Shown: positions 8,569-17,744 of the stretch, piece by piece
How the letters are laid out: each line of letters starts with the position of its first letter
How positions within the stretch are numbered: position 1 is the first letter of the stretch
Assembly: GCA_031412355.1 (NCBI GenBank)
Contig: JANOCR010000063.1
Coordinates: 1 to 63,759, forward strand
Reading direction: 5' to 3'
DNA: 63,759 nucleotides
DNA from: JAENVT01 sp031412355
GTDB lineage: Bacteria; Actinomycetota; Acidimicrobiia; Acidimicrobiales; Ilumatobacteraceae
Notes under the pieces: model-generated
Databases searched by the model: none
What the model saw: the letters and a program-made list of their open reading frames with translations, nothing else
What the model was told of the DNA's origin: nothing
Position numbers and translations under genes: made by a program

Positions 8569-10095
8569 ATGGTCTCCGTGACATTGCCCACCAACACCTC
8601 TCTTTCCGAACTGACCGACGCCGCGCTACATGCCTGCGGGGCGCCTGGGCTCAGTGCAGCGGGCCAGCACACGGCCCGGAGCCCGATCACAGGCATCGAC
8701 GTGGGGTCGATCGCTTCCACGTTGGACGTGAGCACGGCAGCAGAGCGGGCCGGCGCCGCGTTCCTGGTGTGGCGCACCACGCCGGGCCCGCTGCGCGGCG
8801 AACTGATCCGCCAGTTCGCCACCCTGCTGCGGACCCACAAGGCCGACCTCGGCCGCCTCGTGCAGATCGAGGTCGGCAAGATCGAGAGCGAGGCGTTGGG
8901 CGAGGTGCAGGAGATGATCGACATCTGCGACTTCGCCGTCGGCCTCAGCAGGCAGTTGCACGGGCTCACCATTTCCAGCGAACGTCCAGGCCATCGTTTG
9001 ATGGAGCAATGGCACCCGTTGGGCCCGACGGGAGTCATCACAGCGTTCAACTTCCCGGTGGCGGTGTGGAGCTGGAACGCGGCGCTGGCCGTCGTGTGCG
9101 GCAACCCGGTGATCTGGAAGCCCAGCGATCTCACCCCGCTCACGGCGATCGCCACTAGTGCCCTGTTCGACCAGGCCGCGGCAGCGGTTGGGGCGCCGGC
9201 ACATCTCAACCAAGTCGTGCTCGGTGGCGCCGAGGTCGGGGCCGAACTTGTTGCGCACCCCGGCATTCCACTGATCAGCGCAACGGGCTCGACCCGAATG
9301 GGCCAGCAGGTTGCCGGCGTGGTCGCAGCACGATTCGGTCGCAGCATCCTCGAGCTCGGCGGCAACAACGCGGCGATCGTCGCGCCGTCGGCCGACATCG
9401 AGTTGGTCGTTCGAGGCATGACCTTCGCCGCGGCCGGCACCGCCGGGCAGCGGTGCACCTCGCTGCGCCGAGCCATCGTGCATCGTTCGCGCATCGACGA
9501 AGTCGTCGGGCGAATGTCGGCTGCGTACGCCACCCTGCCGATCGGCAGCCCGCTGGACCCCGGCACGTTGGTCGGCCCGCTGATCACATCGGTGGCGCTG
9601 CAGCGGATGATGGAAGCTGTCGACACGGCCCGCTCGGATGGCGGGACGGTGACCGTCGGCGGCGATCGGTTGCTCGCCGATGATGCACCCGACGCCGCGT
9701 ACGTACGACCAACCATTGTCACCATGCCGGAACAGACCAAGATCGTCGCCACGGAGACGTTCGCGCCTTTGCTGTACGTGATGGCGTACGACGAGTTCGA
9801 CGAGGCGTTGGCGCTGCAGAACGGGGTGCCCCAGGGCCTGGCCAGCAGCATCTTCACTACCGACGTGCGCGAGGCCGAGCGGTTCCTAGCGGCCGACGGG
9901 AGCGACTGCGGCATCGCCAACGTCAACATCGGGCCGAGCGGCGCCGAGATCGGTGGTGCCTTCGGTGGTGAGAAGGCCACCGGTGGCGGTAGGGAGAGTG
10001 GCAGTGATGCGTGGAAGGCGTATATGCGCCGGGCGACCAACACCATCAACTACTCGAACGACCTCCCCCTGGCCCAAGGCGTCAAGTTCGGCTAG
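8569..10095 (+). CDS. ALDH7-type aldehyde dehydrogenase (aminoadipate semialdehyde/piperideine-6-carboxylate dehydrogenase type)
   Basis: 508 residues from ATG 8569. GTG 8578 is possible, and a longer upstream frame overlaps the divergent gene. Visible: the substrate and NAD region GPTGVITAFNFPVAVWSWN, catalytic glutamate in ELGGNNA, and nucleophile cysteine in AAGTAGQRCTSLRR. The FNFPVAV motif is the hallmark of ALDH7 (antiquitin/AmaB). The expected reaction is oxidation of 2-aminoadipate 6-semialdehyde in lysine catabolism. The lysine aminotransferase that often neighbours it is absent here, so the physiological substrate is inferred from family only. Confidence 0.85.
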   Translation: MVSVTLPTNTSLSELTDAALHACGAPGLSAAGQHTARSPITGIDVGSIASTLDVSTAAERAGAAFLVWRTTPGPLRGELIRQFATLLRTHKADLGRLVQIEVGKIESEALGEVQEMIDICDFAVGLSRQLHGLTISSERPGHRLMEQWHPLGPTGVITAFNFPVAVWSWNAALAVVCGNPVIWKPSDLTPLTAIATSALFDQAAAAVGAPAHLNQVVLGGAEVGAELVAHPGIPLISATGSTRMGQQVAGVVAARFGRSILELGGNNAAIVAPSADIELVVRGMTFAAAGTAGQRCTSLRRAIVHRSRIDEVVGRMSAAYATLPIGSPLDPGTLVGPLITSVALQRMMEAVDTARSDGGTVTVGGDRLLADDAPDAAYVRPTIVTMPEQTKIVATETFAPLLYVMAYDEFDEALALQNGVPQGLASSIFTTDVREAERFLAADGSDCGIANVNIGPSGAEIGGAFGGEKATGGGRESGSDAWKAYMRRATNTINYSNDLPLAQGVKFG

Positions 10096-10114
10096 CCGGC
10101 TCAAGGGAACCATC

Positions 10115-10204
10115 GGGCGCGCAAAATGCCATCCCTGGCGTGATACCGCGCCCACACTCCAATACGGGCGCGCAAAATGCCATCCCTGGCGTGATACCGC
10201 GCCC
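10115..10204. repeat. Tandem pair of 39-bp hairpin repeats between convergent genes
   Basis: Two 39-base copies at 10115-10153 and 10166-10204 are identical by eye. Each is bounded by the inverted pair GGGCGCG/CGCGCCC and carries an inner stem GCCA-TCCC-TGGC. The repeat period is 51 bases. A further short hairpin GCACTC-ATC-GAGTGC follows at 10205-10219, overlapping the end of the minus-strand gene. The location between two converging genes suggests a bidirectional terminator or a REP-like element. Confidence 0.8.
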
Positions 10205-10208
10205 GCAC

Positions 10209-10865
10209 TCATCGAGTGCGTTGGAGGAGGCGGAGGCTGCCGGTGACGCCGATCTCGGTGAACAGGCCGCTGCGCAGGGCCGGTAGGTAGATCTGCTCGT
10301 ACGGCGGGCGTCCGCCGTCGGCGGGGTCGGGAAAGACATCGTGGATGGCAAGCGTGCCACCCAGCGCAACGTGCGCCGCCCAACCCTGGTAGTCGAGCCG
10401 AGCAGGTTCTTCGCCATGACCGCCGTCGATGAACAACAGCGACAGCGGCGTGTTCCAGTAGCTCGCAATCGTCGGCGACTGGCCGACAACAGCGATCACG
10501 ACATCGTCTAGCCCGGCATCGTGGATCGTCGACCGAAACGTCGGAAGGGTGTCCATCCGCCCGGTGCGCGGGTCGACCACGCTGGTGTCGTGATGTTGCC
10601 ACCCGGCCTGGTTCTCGTCGCTACCGCGGTGGTGATCAACGGCGAACAGCACCGTTCCGGCAGCCCGGGCGGCAGCACCGAGCCACACCGTTGAACGACC
10701 GCAGTATGAGCCGACCTCGACCATCGGGCCCGACGCGCTGAGCCCAGCGGCAACCGCCGCTGCGTAGAGCGCGTCGCCTTCCTCGACCGGCATGAAGCCC
10801 TTGGCAGCGATCGCGTGGTCGCGCAACGCTGGGCTGAGGGGTGCCGAGGGCATGCCGGGCACCAT
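10209..10865 (-). CDS. Class I SAM-dependent methyltransferase (CmcI/Methyltransf_24-like)
   Basis: 218 residues from ATG 10865; a TTG at 10919 would add 18 residues but would overlap the divergent gene. Motif I is MVEVGSYCGRSTVWLG, and an acidic segment SLLFIDGGHGEEPARLDYQ resembles the metal/substrate-binding DGxH region of macrocin-O-methyltransferase and CmcI-like proteins. The substrate is unknown. It is divergent from the membrane glycosyltransferase at 10913 and ends against the hairpin repeats. Confidence 0.75.
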   Translation of the reverse strand: MVPGMPSAPLSPALRDHAIAAKGFMPVEEGDALYAAAVAAGLSASGPMVEVGSYCGRSTVWLGAAARAAGTVLFAVDHHRGSDENQAGWQHHDTSVVDPRTGRMDTLPTFRSTIHDAGLDDVVIAVVGQSPTIASYWNTPLSLLFIDGGHGEEPARLDYQGWAAHVALGGTLAIHDVFPDPADGGRPPYEQIYLPALRSGLFTEIGVTGSLRLLQRTR

Positions 10866-10912
10866 AATCGGCGTGTGTCCGAAGCCGCGATCGCTCGAAC
10901 CCGGCTCGCCGA

Positions 10913-12436
10913 GTGCCAACGGTGACGAGCCGGCCGCTGCCGCGGTGGGCGGTTCTGGTCGCCGCCGTGCCCGCCGCAGTGCTCGTCACGATCGCCACCC
11001 GGCACGATCCGTTGCTGTCGCCCGACTCGATCACCTATCTGTCGGTAGCCGACCACATCCGGGCGGGGCACGGGCTGACCGACTTCACCGGCGAGCCCCT
11101 CGCCGTGTTTGGTCCGGTGTATCCGCTGCTGCTGATGCCCGGGGGCCGCAATCTGGCCTGGGCAACCTTGATCGGTGTGCTGGCGATCGCCGCCGGCAGC
11201 GTGCTGATGGGTGCGCTGCTAAGGGCCAGGGTCCACCCCGTCGTGGCCGTGGCGGGTGCCCTCGCATTCGGCGCCAGCCAGGGATTGGTGCGGATGGCAT
11301 CGGTGGTGTGGAGCGAGGCGCCGTATGCCGCAATCGCGCTGGCGACTGTGGTCGTGCTGTCGCGCAAGCCGGTCACGACCCGTACCGCTGCGATCGGCGG
11401 GCTGCTGGCGGGCCTTGGCTTCCTGACCCGTTACGCCGGCATCGGACTGGTCGCCACTGGTGCGGTGATTGTCATCGCATCCGCGTGGATTCACGAACGC
11501 CCCGCTGTCCTGAGGCGAACGGCCTCCTTTGCAGCCGGCGCGGCCGGGATCAGCTCGCTGTGGATCATCCGCAACCTCGTGGAAACCGGCCAACCGCTGG
11601 GACCGCGCTTCGAGGGCGGCGCCGACGAGCCGCTGACGCGAACCATCCGCCTCGCGCTCAGCGGCACCGGTCACATCGTGATGGGTGACGGCTGGTCCGA
11701 GCCGGCCCGGGAGAAGATCGGGGCGGCGATCCTCGTCGGGCTCGCCGCGCTCGTCGGTGTGGCCCTGCACAGCCGCAAGGCGGTCGCTCTCGACCTCGGC
11801 ATGGCGGCGTTCGCGGCCACATCGTTCGTCGTGCCGATCGCTGCCCGCACGGCCACAGCCAACGACATCGAGCTGCGGGTGATGTCGCCAATGCTGATTC
11901 CCGTGGTCTACGCGGCCGCAGTGATCTCCGATCGCTTGTGCACCAAGCGCGGCTTGGGAATCGCGGGCGCTGCGGTGCTCGGCTGGTGGGTCTACCAGGG
12001 CGCCGCTTTCGCGGTGCGATTCCCCGATCTGGCGCCCGGCGGAAGCGGATACCGACCACAGTTCGCGCCGCAGTTGTACGACGAGATCGACGCGCTGCCC
12101 ACCGATGCGCGGGTAATGACAAACAGCCCGCAGCTGGAGTGGTGGTTCACGGATCGTGAACCGACGTTGATGGGATTCACCACACCGCGACCGGGGAACA
12201 GTCACTATCCGCTCGACATCGATCGCACCGTGCAGGAGGCCTGTTCCGGACATGCATACCTTGCTTGGTTCGAGGGTCTGCAGAACGCCGGCGACGGCCC
12301 GCGCGAGCGGCGGCCCGACCTGGCCACCGTCGTCGATCTGCGACTCGATGCATCGGTCCCCGGTGGTCAGCTGTATCACCTCGCGCCACTCGACATCGAC
12401 GCGTGCCCAACGGATCCCGCCGCTGGGCAAGGATGA
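10913..12436 (+). CDS. Multi-span membrane glycosyltransferase (GT39/GT83-like)
   Basis: 507 residues, start GTG 10913 (GTG 10922 also possible). About ten hydrophobic segments are visible. An early external loop contains SPDSITYLSVADHIRAGHG, where the Asp matches the catalytic acidic position of polyprenyl-phosphate-dependent glycosyltransferases such as ArnT and PMT. A soluble C-terminal region (about 395-507) follows the membrane part. Such enzymes move a sugar from a lipid carrier to lipid or protein on the outer face. Donor and acceptor are not readable. The downstream tesB gene begins 5 bases later. Confidence 0.72.
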   Translation: MPTVTSRPLPRWAVLVAAVPAAVLVTIATRHDPLLSPDSITYLSVADHIRAGHGLTDFTGEPLAVFGPVYPLLLMPGGRNLAWATLIGVLAIAAGSVLMGALLRARVHPVVAVAGALAFGASQGLVRMASVVWSEAPYAAIALATVVVLSRKPVTTRTAAIGGLLAGLGFLTRYAGIGLVATGAVIVIASAWIHERPAVLRRTASFAAGAAGISSLWIIRNLVETGQPLGPRFEGGADEPLTRTIRLALSGTGHIVMGDGWSEPAREKIGAAILVGLAALVGVALHSRKAVALDLGMAAFAATSFVVPIAARTATANDIELRVMSPMLIPVVYAAAVISDRLCTKRGLGIAGAAVLGWWVYQGAAFAVRFPDLAPGGSGYRPQFAPQLYDEIDALPTDARVMTNSPQLEWWFTDREPTLMGFTTPRPGNSHYPLDIDRTVQEACSGHAYLAWFEGLQNAGDGPRERRPDLATVVDLRLDASVPGGQLYHLAPLDIDACPTDPAAGQG

Positions 12437-12440
12437 GTAC

Positions 12441-13295
12441 ATGACCGCCCTCGACGATCTCGTGAAGCTGCTCGACCTCGAATCGATCGAGGTCAACATC
12501 TTCCGCGGTCGCTCGCCCGACGAAAGCCGCCAGCGCGTGTTCGGCGGGCAGGTTGCCGGCCAGGCACTGGTCGCCGCCACCCGCACAATCGACGACCCCG
12601 GACGGCAGGTGCATTCGCTGCACGCCTACTTCCTGCGCCCGGGCGATCCGCTCGTGCCGATCCTCTACGAGGTCGACCGGATTCGCGACGGTCGCAGCTT
12701 CACAACGCGCCGAGTCGTTGCCATCCAGCACGGCAAGGCGATCTTTAATCTGCAGGCCAGCTTCCACGTGCACGAGCCCGGCGCCGATCATCAGATGACG
12801 ATGCCGACCGACGTGCCCCCACCGGAGTCGCTGCCCGACTTCAAGACTCGCATGGAGCCGTACAAGGAGCGCATGGGCGTGTGGTACGACCGGCCGCGGC
12901 CCATTGACGTCAGGTACATCGATCGCGATCCGTTCAATCGGCAAGACAACCCTGCCGACGGCCAACGCGTTTGGATGCGCGCCGACGGACGACTGGCCGA
13001 CGATCCCACGTTGCACGCATGCGTGGTCACCTACGCCAGCGACATGACGCTGCTGGACACCACGGTGCTGCCATTCGGGTTGTCGTGGGACAGCCCGGGC
13101 ATGCAGATGGCCAGCCTCGATCATGCAATGTGGTTCCATCGCTCATTCCGTGCCGACGACTGGCTGCTGTACGACCAGAAGGCGTTGTCGACCAGCGCCG
13201 GACGCGGGTTGGCCGGCGGGGCGATCTTCACCAGCGACGGCACGTTGGCCATCACTGTCGTACAGGAGGGACTGGCCAGGATAGGCAGGACATGA
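12441..13295 (+). CDS. tesB: Acyl-CoA thioesterase II
   Basis: 284 residues from ATG 12441, giving the standard TesB length. The double hot-dog fold is indicated by RVFGGQVAGQALVAAT with the HSLHAYFLRPGDP segment, and in the second half by YASDMTLLDT, AGRGLAGGAIFTSDG and VVQEGL, which hold the Asp, Thr/Ser and Gln positions used by this family. It hydrolyses medium- and long-chain acyl-CoA. The stop codon overlaps the start of the next gene (ATGA at 13292-13295). Confidence 0.92.
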   Translation: MTALDDLVKLLDLESIEVNIFRGRSPDESRQRVFGGQVAGQALVAATRTIDDPGRQVHSLHAYFLRPGDPLVPILYEVDRIRDGRSFTTRRVVAIQHGKAIFNLQASFHVHEPGADHQMTMPTDVPPPESLPDFKTRMEPYKERMGVWYDRPRPIDVRYIDRDPFNRQDNPADGQRVWMRADGRLADDPTLHACVVTYASDMTLLDTTVLPFGLSWDSPGMQMASLDHAMWFHRSFRADDWLLYDQKALSTSAGRGLAGGAIFTSDGTLAITVVQEGLARIGRT

Positions 13296-14527
13296 AGCGA
13301 AGGCAATCGATTCACGGCTGCGCCGCCGTGGCGATGATCGTCCTCGCGGGCGGTTGCTCCGACGACTCGGCGGAGGTGGAGGTCAGCCCTGCCGACGCCA
13401 CTCGGACGGCGACGGACTCGCCGAACAGCGATCCGTCGACATCCGCGGCCGTTGCCACGACGACAGCTCCGGCACCGGGTGATCCCGTGGTGGCCTTCAC
13501 CCAGCTCGACGGCTTCAACCAACCGGTCGGGATGGCATCTCGTTCAACCGATGACACGCTGTACATCGTCGAGCAAGCCGGGCGGGTCGTCATCATGACC
13601 AACGGGCAACCGGGCGCAGTGGCTCTCGACATGACCGATCTCACCAGCGCCCGGGGTGAACGCGGCCTGCTGGGGCTCGCCATCAAGCCAGACGGAGCAC
13701 TGGCGTACGTCAACTACACCGACAATGCGAACGACACCCAGATCGACGAGTACACGATCGCTGCCGACGGAACGTTCGAACCGGCAACGCGCCGTACGGT
13801 GCTCAGCATCGCCCAGCCGTACCGCAACCACAACGGCGGCGATCTGGCGTTCGGCCCCGACAACATGCTGTACATCGGCACCGGCGACGGCGGCTCGCGC
13901 GGCGACCCTGATCGCCGATCGCTGAACCTCGCCCAGGCGCTCGGCAAGATGCTGCGCATCGATCCCCAACCGAGCGCGGATGCTGCGTACACCGTGCCAC
14001 CCGACAACCCCTTCGTCGACATCGGCGGGGCACTGCCCGAGATCTGGTCGATTGGCCTGCGCAACCCGTGGAGATTCAGTTTCGATCGGTCGACCGGCGA
14101 CCTGTGGATCGCCGACGTCGGCCAGAACCAATGGGAGGAAGTCGACGTTGCCTGGGCTGCCGACGGCGGAGGACGGGGCGCCAACTTCGGGTGGAGCGCG
14201 TTCGAGGGCAACCACCCGTTCAACGCCGATCAACTCGCCGATGGAGCCATCGCGCCGATCCACGAGTACGAACACGTCGGTGCCGATTGTTCGGTCAGCG
14301 GTGGGGCGCTCTACAGGGGCACCAAGATACCCGCTCTCGCAGGTTGGTATGTGTTCGCCGACTACTGCAGCGGACAGGTGCGCGCCCTGCAGATCGCAGA
14401 CCGTGCCGTCGTCAACCAACGGTTGCTCGGCCAGGTTACCAAAGTCACCGCCGTGCGAGAAGGTCCCGACGGCGAACTGTTCGTGCTGTCGGGCGATGGC
14501 CCGATCTACGCGGTCACCGCCGGCTGA
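13292..14527 (+). CDS. Glucose/sorbosone dehydrogenase-type lipoprotein (PQQ-dependent aldose dehydrogenase family)
   Basis: 411 residues. The signal peptide ends in a lipobox (VLAGGC), followed by a Thr/Ser-rich linker to about residue 65, then a six-bladed beta-propeller GSDH domain. Typical motifs are RGLLGLAI, YRNHNGGDLAFGPDNMLYIG with TGDGGSRGDP, IWSIGLRNPWRFSFD, and GANFGWSAFEGNHPF. The family oxidises sugars at the anomeric carbon with bound PQQ. No PQQ biosynthesis gene is in the window, so cofactor use is uncertain. It is probably anchored on the outer face of the cytoplasmic membrane. It is coupled to tesB by a 4-base overlap. Confidence 0.85.
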   Translation: MKRRQSIHGCAAVAMIVLAGGCSDDSAEVEVSPADATRTATDSPNSDPSTSAAVATTTAPAPGDPVVAFTQLDGFNQPVGMASRSTDDTLYIVEQAGRVVIMTNGQPGAVALDMTDLTSARGERGLLGLAIKPDGALAYVNYTDNANDTQIDEYTIAADGTFEPATRRTVLSIAQPYRNHNGGDLAFGPDNMLYIGTGDGGSRGDPDRRSLNLAQALGKMLRIDPQPSADAAYTVPPDNPFVDIGGALPEIWSIGLRNPWRFSFDRSTGDLWIADVGQNQWEEVDVAWAADGGGRGANFGWSAFEGNHPFNADQLADGAIAPIHEYEHVGADCSVSGGALYRGTKIPALAGWYVFADYCSGQVRALQIADRAVVNQRLLGQVTKVTAVREGPDGELFVLSGDGPIYAVTAG

Positions 14528-14530
14528 GAC

Positions 14531-15916
14531 TCACGCCACCCGTTCGAGCTTGGCCGTTCGCGCTGGGATATCGGTCGACACGACGCGGACGCGCACATCG
14601 TCGCCCGGCGCGACGTGATGAGCGTTGATTCGCGACACGACGGGGAGTTCGCACAGTTGGATTCGCGCGCCGCGAGCGTCGACATCGGTGACGACCGCGG
14701 TGAACGTTCGTTGTGTCTGAGCACTGAGCAACGCCACCTCGGCCAAGTCGATGACGGCCCGCTCGATCTGCCCTGCAGCGTCGTCGGCGCGCTCCATCAC
14801 CGGTGGCAGCTTGGGAAACGCTGCGGCAATATCGTCGGGTAGCGGCTGGCCGTTGGCAATCGCCAGCGTGGCCATCACCACGTAGCGATCGGCCAGGCGA
14901 CGAAGTGGCGCTGTGGCATGTGCGTAGGTCGCCGCCATCGCCGCGTGCCACGGACGCTGACCGGTGCTGAACGGCACGTACGAAGCTCCACCGCCCGCAC
15001 GCCGAATGGCCATCAAGAAGGCGGCGGACTCCGTCGAGCGGGCGTCGAGGGATCGTTCGAAGTCGGGCAGGTTCACTTCTTCGGGCCAGTCGATGCCGAA
15101 TGCCCGCGCAGTGTGGCGCAACCGCTGCACAGCCCGCGCGTCGGGTTCCGACATGACCCTGAACAACCCAGTGCCCGCCGCGTGCAACATGTCGGCGACG
15201 GCCAGATTCGTCGCCAGCGACATCGCCGCGTTGTGGTCCTCTGACTGCAATCGCGGACGGAAGGAGATGTCGTAGCCCCCGTGATCGGTGGCGTGAACCT
15301 CTTGCTCGGGCGGTTCGATTCGTGCCGCGCCGCGGGCTTCCTCGGCCGACGCGATCCGCCGCGCCAGTTCGGGGAAGTCTTCAGGCAGGTCGGCCGGCCG
15401 CACCGTTTCGTACCCCAGCTTCGCTCTGCTACGGATCACCGACCGCTCAACGCCATCGAGCTTCGACTGGCCATCCCCCGCGACGCGCACGTGGAAGACA
15501 ACCGCCGGTCGGGGACCATCGGGCAGCAGGCTCGCCGCGCCTTCGGCCAGCACCGGCGGATACAGGCCGGCCTTGCCGTCGGGCAGGTACTGCGTTGTGC
15601 CCCGACGCCACGCTTCCTCGTCGAGCCGCCCGCCACCATCGACGAACCAGGCGACGTCAGCGATGGCGTAGTGCAGCAGCACGTCGTCGCCGCTGCGCTC
15701 GATGTGGAAGGCCTGGTCGAGATCGGTCGACGATTCGGGGTCCAACGTGACGAAGGGCCAGTCGGTGCGATCGGTGTGCGCGGCCGGCGCCCGCTTCGCG
15801 GCCTCGTCGGCCTCCGACAGAACATCCGCGGGAAACTCTGCGGGGACCTTGAACTGCCGTCGAATTCCGCGAAGACCTTCGACGAGTTCGCCGGTGAGAT
15901 CAGCGTGAATGCGCAC
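14531..15916 (-). CDS. RNB-domain ribonuclease (RNase II/R family)
   Basis: 461 residues from a GTG directly after the mreB stop. The RNB catalytic motif is DPESSTDLDQAF (Asp59, Asp65, Asp67). The fourth acidic position of RNase II is Gln68, a variant I recall as common in actinobacterial members. The central region has YAHATAPLRRLADRY, the RNB substrate-channel motif. N-terminal cold-shock domains are missing and the C-terminus has only a short S1-like tail, so it is much smaller than RNase R. Expected role: processive 3'-5' exoribonuclease. It is in a minus-strand run with mreB, a small membrane protein and moaE. Confidence 0.85.
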   Translation of the reverse strand: MRIHADLTGELVEGLRGIRRQFKVPAEFPADVLSEADEAAKRAPAAHTDRTDWPFVTLDPESSTDLDQAFHIERSGDDVLLHYAIADVAWFVDGGGRLDEEAWRRGTTQYLPDGKAGLYPPVLAEGAASLLPDGPRPAVVFHVRVAGDGQSKLDGVERSVIRSRAKLGYETVRPADLPEDFPELARRIASAEEARGAARIEPPEQEVHATDHGGYDISFRPRLQSEDHNAAMSLATNLAVADMLHAAGTGLFRVMSEPDARAVQRLRHTARAFGIDWPEEVNLPDFERSLDARSTESAAFLMAIRRAGGGASYVPFSTGQRPWHAAMAATYAHATAPLRRLADRYVVMATLAIANGQPLPDDIAAAFPKLPPVMERADDAAGQIERAVIDLAEVALLSAQTQRTFTAVVTDVDARGARIQLCELPVVSRINAHHVAPGDDVRVRVVSTDIPARTAKLERVA

Positions 15917-16921
15917 CTAGCGACGAGCCCCCATGAACATCGTCTTCAGCGCGTCGTAGTGCTCGATGCAGTGCCCCGCACCCATGACCACGGCCTCGAG
16001 CGGCATGGTCGACATCTTCACCGGCACCTGTGTCTCGCGTTCGATGCGCTGTGCGAGCCCGCGCAGCAGGCCGCCACCGCCCACCAGGTACATGCCTCGG
16101 ACCAGGAAGTCCTGGGCCAGCTCGGGTGGCGCCTTCGACAGGCACCGGACCACCGACGCGGTGATGCTGCTGATGACGTCGTCGATCGCCAGACGGATCT
16201 CTTCCGGAGTCAGGATCACGGTCTTCGGCAGGCCGCTCATCAGGTCGCGACCGCGCACCTCGGCCTGGTTCTCGTCGTCGGTGGGATCGGCCGACCCGAT
16301 GGCAACCTTGACCTCTTCCGCGGTGCGCTCGCCGATTGCGATGCCGTGCTCGCGACGTACGTACGCCTGGATCGCGGCATCGATGTCGAAGCTGCCGACG
16401 CGGACGGCCTCGAGGGCAACGATCCCACCGAGGCTTATGACTGCCGTTTCACTGGTGCCGCCACCGATGTCGATGACCATGTTGCCCACCGGCTCGTCGA
16501 TCGGCAGATCTGCGCCGATCGCCGCGGCCATCGGCTGCTCGATCAACTGGGCGTCGGCCGCACCCGCGCGACGTGCCGCGTCGGTCACCGCCCGCCGCTC
16601 GACCTCGGTGATCGCCGAGGGCACACAGATGACCACCTTCGGACGGGTAAATCGGCTGACACCGACGCGCTGCAGCAGCAGTCGGATCATTCGCTCGGTG
16701 ATCTCGAAGTCGGTGATGGCCCCACCGCGCAGCGGCCGCACGGCAACGATGTAGCCGGGAGTGCGCCCGATCATCTGCCATGCCTCGCGCCCGGTAGCCA
16801 ACACCTCGCCGGTTTGGCGGTTCAAGGCGATGACGGACGGCTCGTTCAACACGATGCCGCGGCCTTTCATGTAGACGAGCGTGTTAGCCGTGCCGAGGTC
16901 GATTGCTAGGTCGCGAGCCAT
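15917..16921 (-). CDS. mreB: MreB/Mbl rod-shape actin homologue
   Basis: 334 residues, full length. Actin-fold nucleotide motifs are clear: DLAIDLGTANTLVY (phosphate 1), MVIDIGGGTSETAVISLGG (phosphate 2) and MYLVGGGGLLRGLA (adenosine). It forms membrane-associated filaments guiding lateral wall synthesis. No mreC, mreD or rodA is adjacent, which is unusual for this gene; the neighbours are an RNB nuclease and a small single-span protein. Many rod-shaped actinobacteria grow apically without MreB, so its presence says something about the cell-shape strategy here. Confidence 0.95.
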   Translation of the reverse strand: MARDLAIDLGTANTLVYMKGRGIVLNEPSVIALNRQTGEVLATGREAWQMIGRTPGYIVAVRPLRGGAITDFEITERMIRLLLQRVGVSRFTRPKVVICVPSAITEVERRAVTDAARRAGAADAQLIEQPMAAAIGADLPIDEPVGNMVIDIGGGTSETAVISLGGIVALEAVRVGSFDIDAAIQAYVRREHGIAIGERTAEEVKVAIGSADPTDDENQAEVRGRDLMSGLPKTVILTPEEIRLAIDDVISSITASVVRCLSKAPPELAQDFLVRGMYLVGGGGLLRGLAQRIERETQVPVKMSTMPLEAVVMGAGHCIEHYDALKTMFMGARR

Positions 16922-16924
16922 GGG

Positions 16925-17143
16925 CTAGTCCGTTGGCTCCGGTGGGCCCTTGTCGGGGTCGTCATCGTTCGGCTGGTTGGGGCGCACGCGATCCATCACT
17001 TCACGCCGCGACTCGGGTGACAACGCGTCGATGTGCCGTCGGAAACTGGTGAGCCCGGCGTCTTGGCGCGGCCGGCGCGTGTAGGCGATGAGCCCGATGG
17101 CCAAGAGCAGCACGAGAGCGGCGACAGCAATGACGACCGTCAC
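16925..17143 (-). CDS. Small single-span membrane protein
   Basis: 72 residues from GTG 17143, whose GTGA overlaps the moaE stop codon. A longer upstream frame exists but is antisense-like Arg-rich sequence inside moaE. One hydrophobic helix (VVIAVAALVLLLAIGLIAY) begins at once, followed by a basic stretch and a charged Pro/Asp-rich tail. The function is unknown. The tight coupling to moaE and closeness to mreB do not reveal a role. Confidence 0.6.
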   Translation of the reverse strand: MTVVIAVAALVLLLAIGLIAYTRRPRQDAGLTSFRRHIDALSPESRREVMDRVRPNQPNDDDPDKGPPEPTD

Positions 17144-17652
17144 GATGCGTTCCGCCGACCGGACGTAGTCGGAACCGACACCGCGTCGACCGGCGCACCC
17201 GCAGCGACGCCCCAATCGGCGCCGTCTCGCCACATCTCACGCTTCCAGATCGGGGCACTCAACTTCAGCGCGTCGATCGCAAAGCGGGCAGCGTCGAAGG
17301 CCTCGGCTCTATGAGGAGCGCTGACAACGGCGATGACGGAACTCTCGCCAAGGGCCAAGCTGCCGATTCGATGGATCAGCACAACCCTTCCGGTTTCGGG
17401 CCAGCGCTGGCGCAACTCGACGTCGATGGCCTCGAACCGCGGCACGACCTGCGACTCGTATGCCTCGTACGTCAACGACTCGACTTGGTCGCGCAACACA
17501 CCCTGCTCGTCGACCGCATGGTCACGGACGGTGCCGCTGAACAGCACGACAGCGCCACATTGCGGCAACACCGCCCACTCGTAGGCAGCGGTGATCGGCA
17601 ACTGATCGCTGGTCAGGCTGAGCCATGAGTTACCGCTAGCCGGAGGTTGCAC
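17140..17652 (-). CDS. moaE: Molybdopterin synthase catalytic subunit
   Basis: 170 residues from GTG 17652; an upstream ATG at 17829 would overlap the divergent gene and adds Arg-rich sequence. MoaE motifs are present: GAVVLFSGTVRDH, VESLTYEAYESQV, HRIGSLALGESSV and the active-site region LKLSAPIWKREMW with its lysines. With MoaD it adds two sulfurs to cyclic pyranopterin to make molybdopterin. moaD and moaA are not in the window. Confidence 0.88.
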   Translation of the reverse strand: MQPPASGNSWLSLTSDQLPITAAYEWAVLPQCGAVVLFSGTVRDHAVDEQGVLRDQVESLTYEAYESQVVPRFEAIDVELRQRWPETGRVVLIHRIGSLALGESSVIAVVSAPHRAEAFDAARFAIDALKLSAPIWKREMWRDGADWGVAAGAPVDAVSVPTTSGRRNAS

Positions 17653-17744
17653 GACTACCCATCGTAGCTCGCCGGTTCGCAAGCGACACGGGAGACGTGG
17701 GGCGATGCCCGCAGCGAGCTCAGGGTCGGTAACCTCTCCGGCTC

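Noticed and set aside
10115..10204. CRISPR array
   Set aside because: Only two copies with a 12-base spacer, and strong internal dyads; no cas genes nearby.
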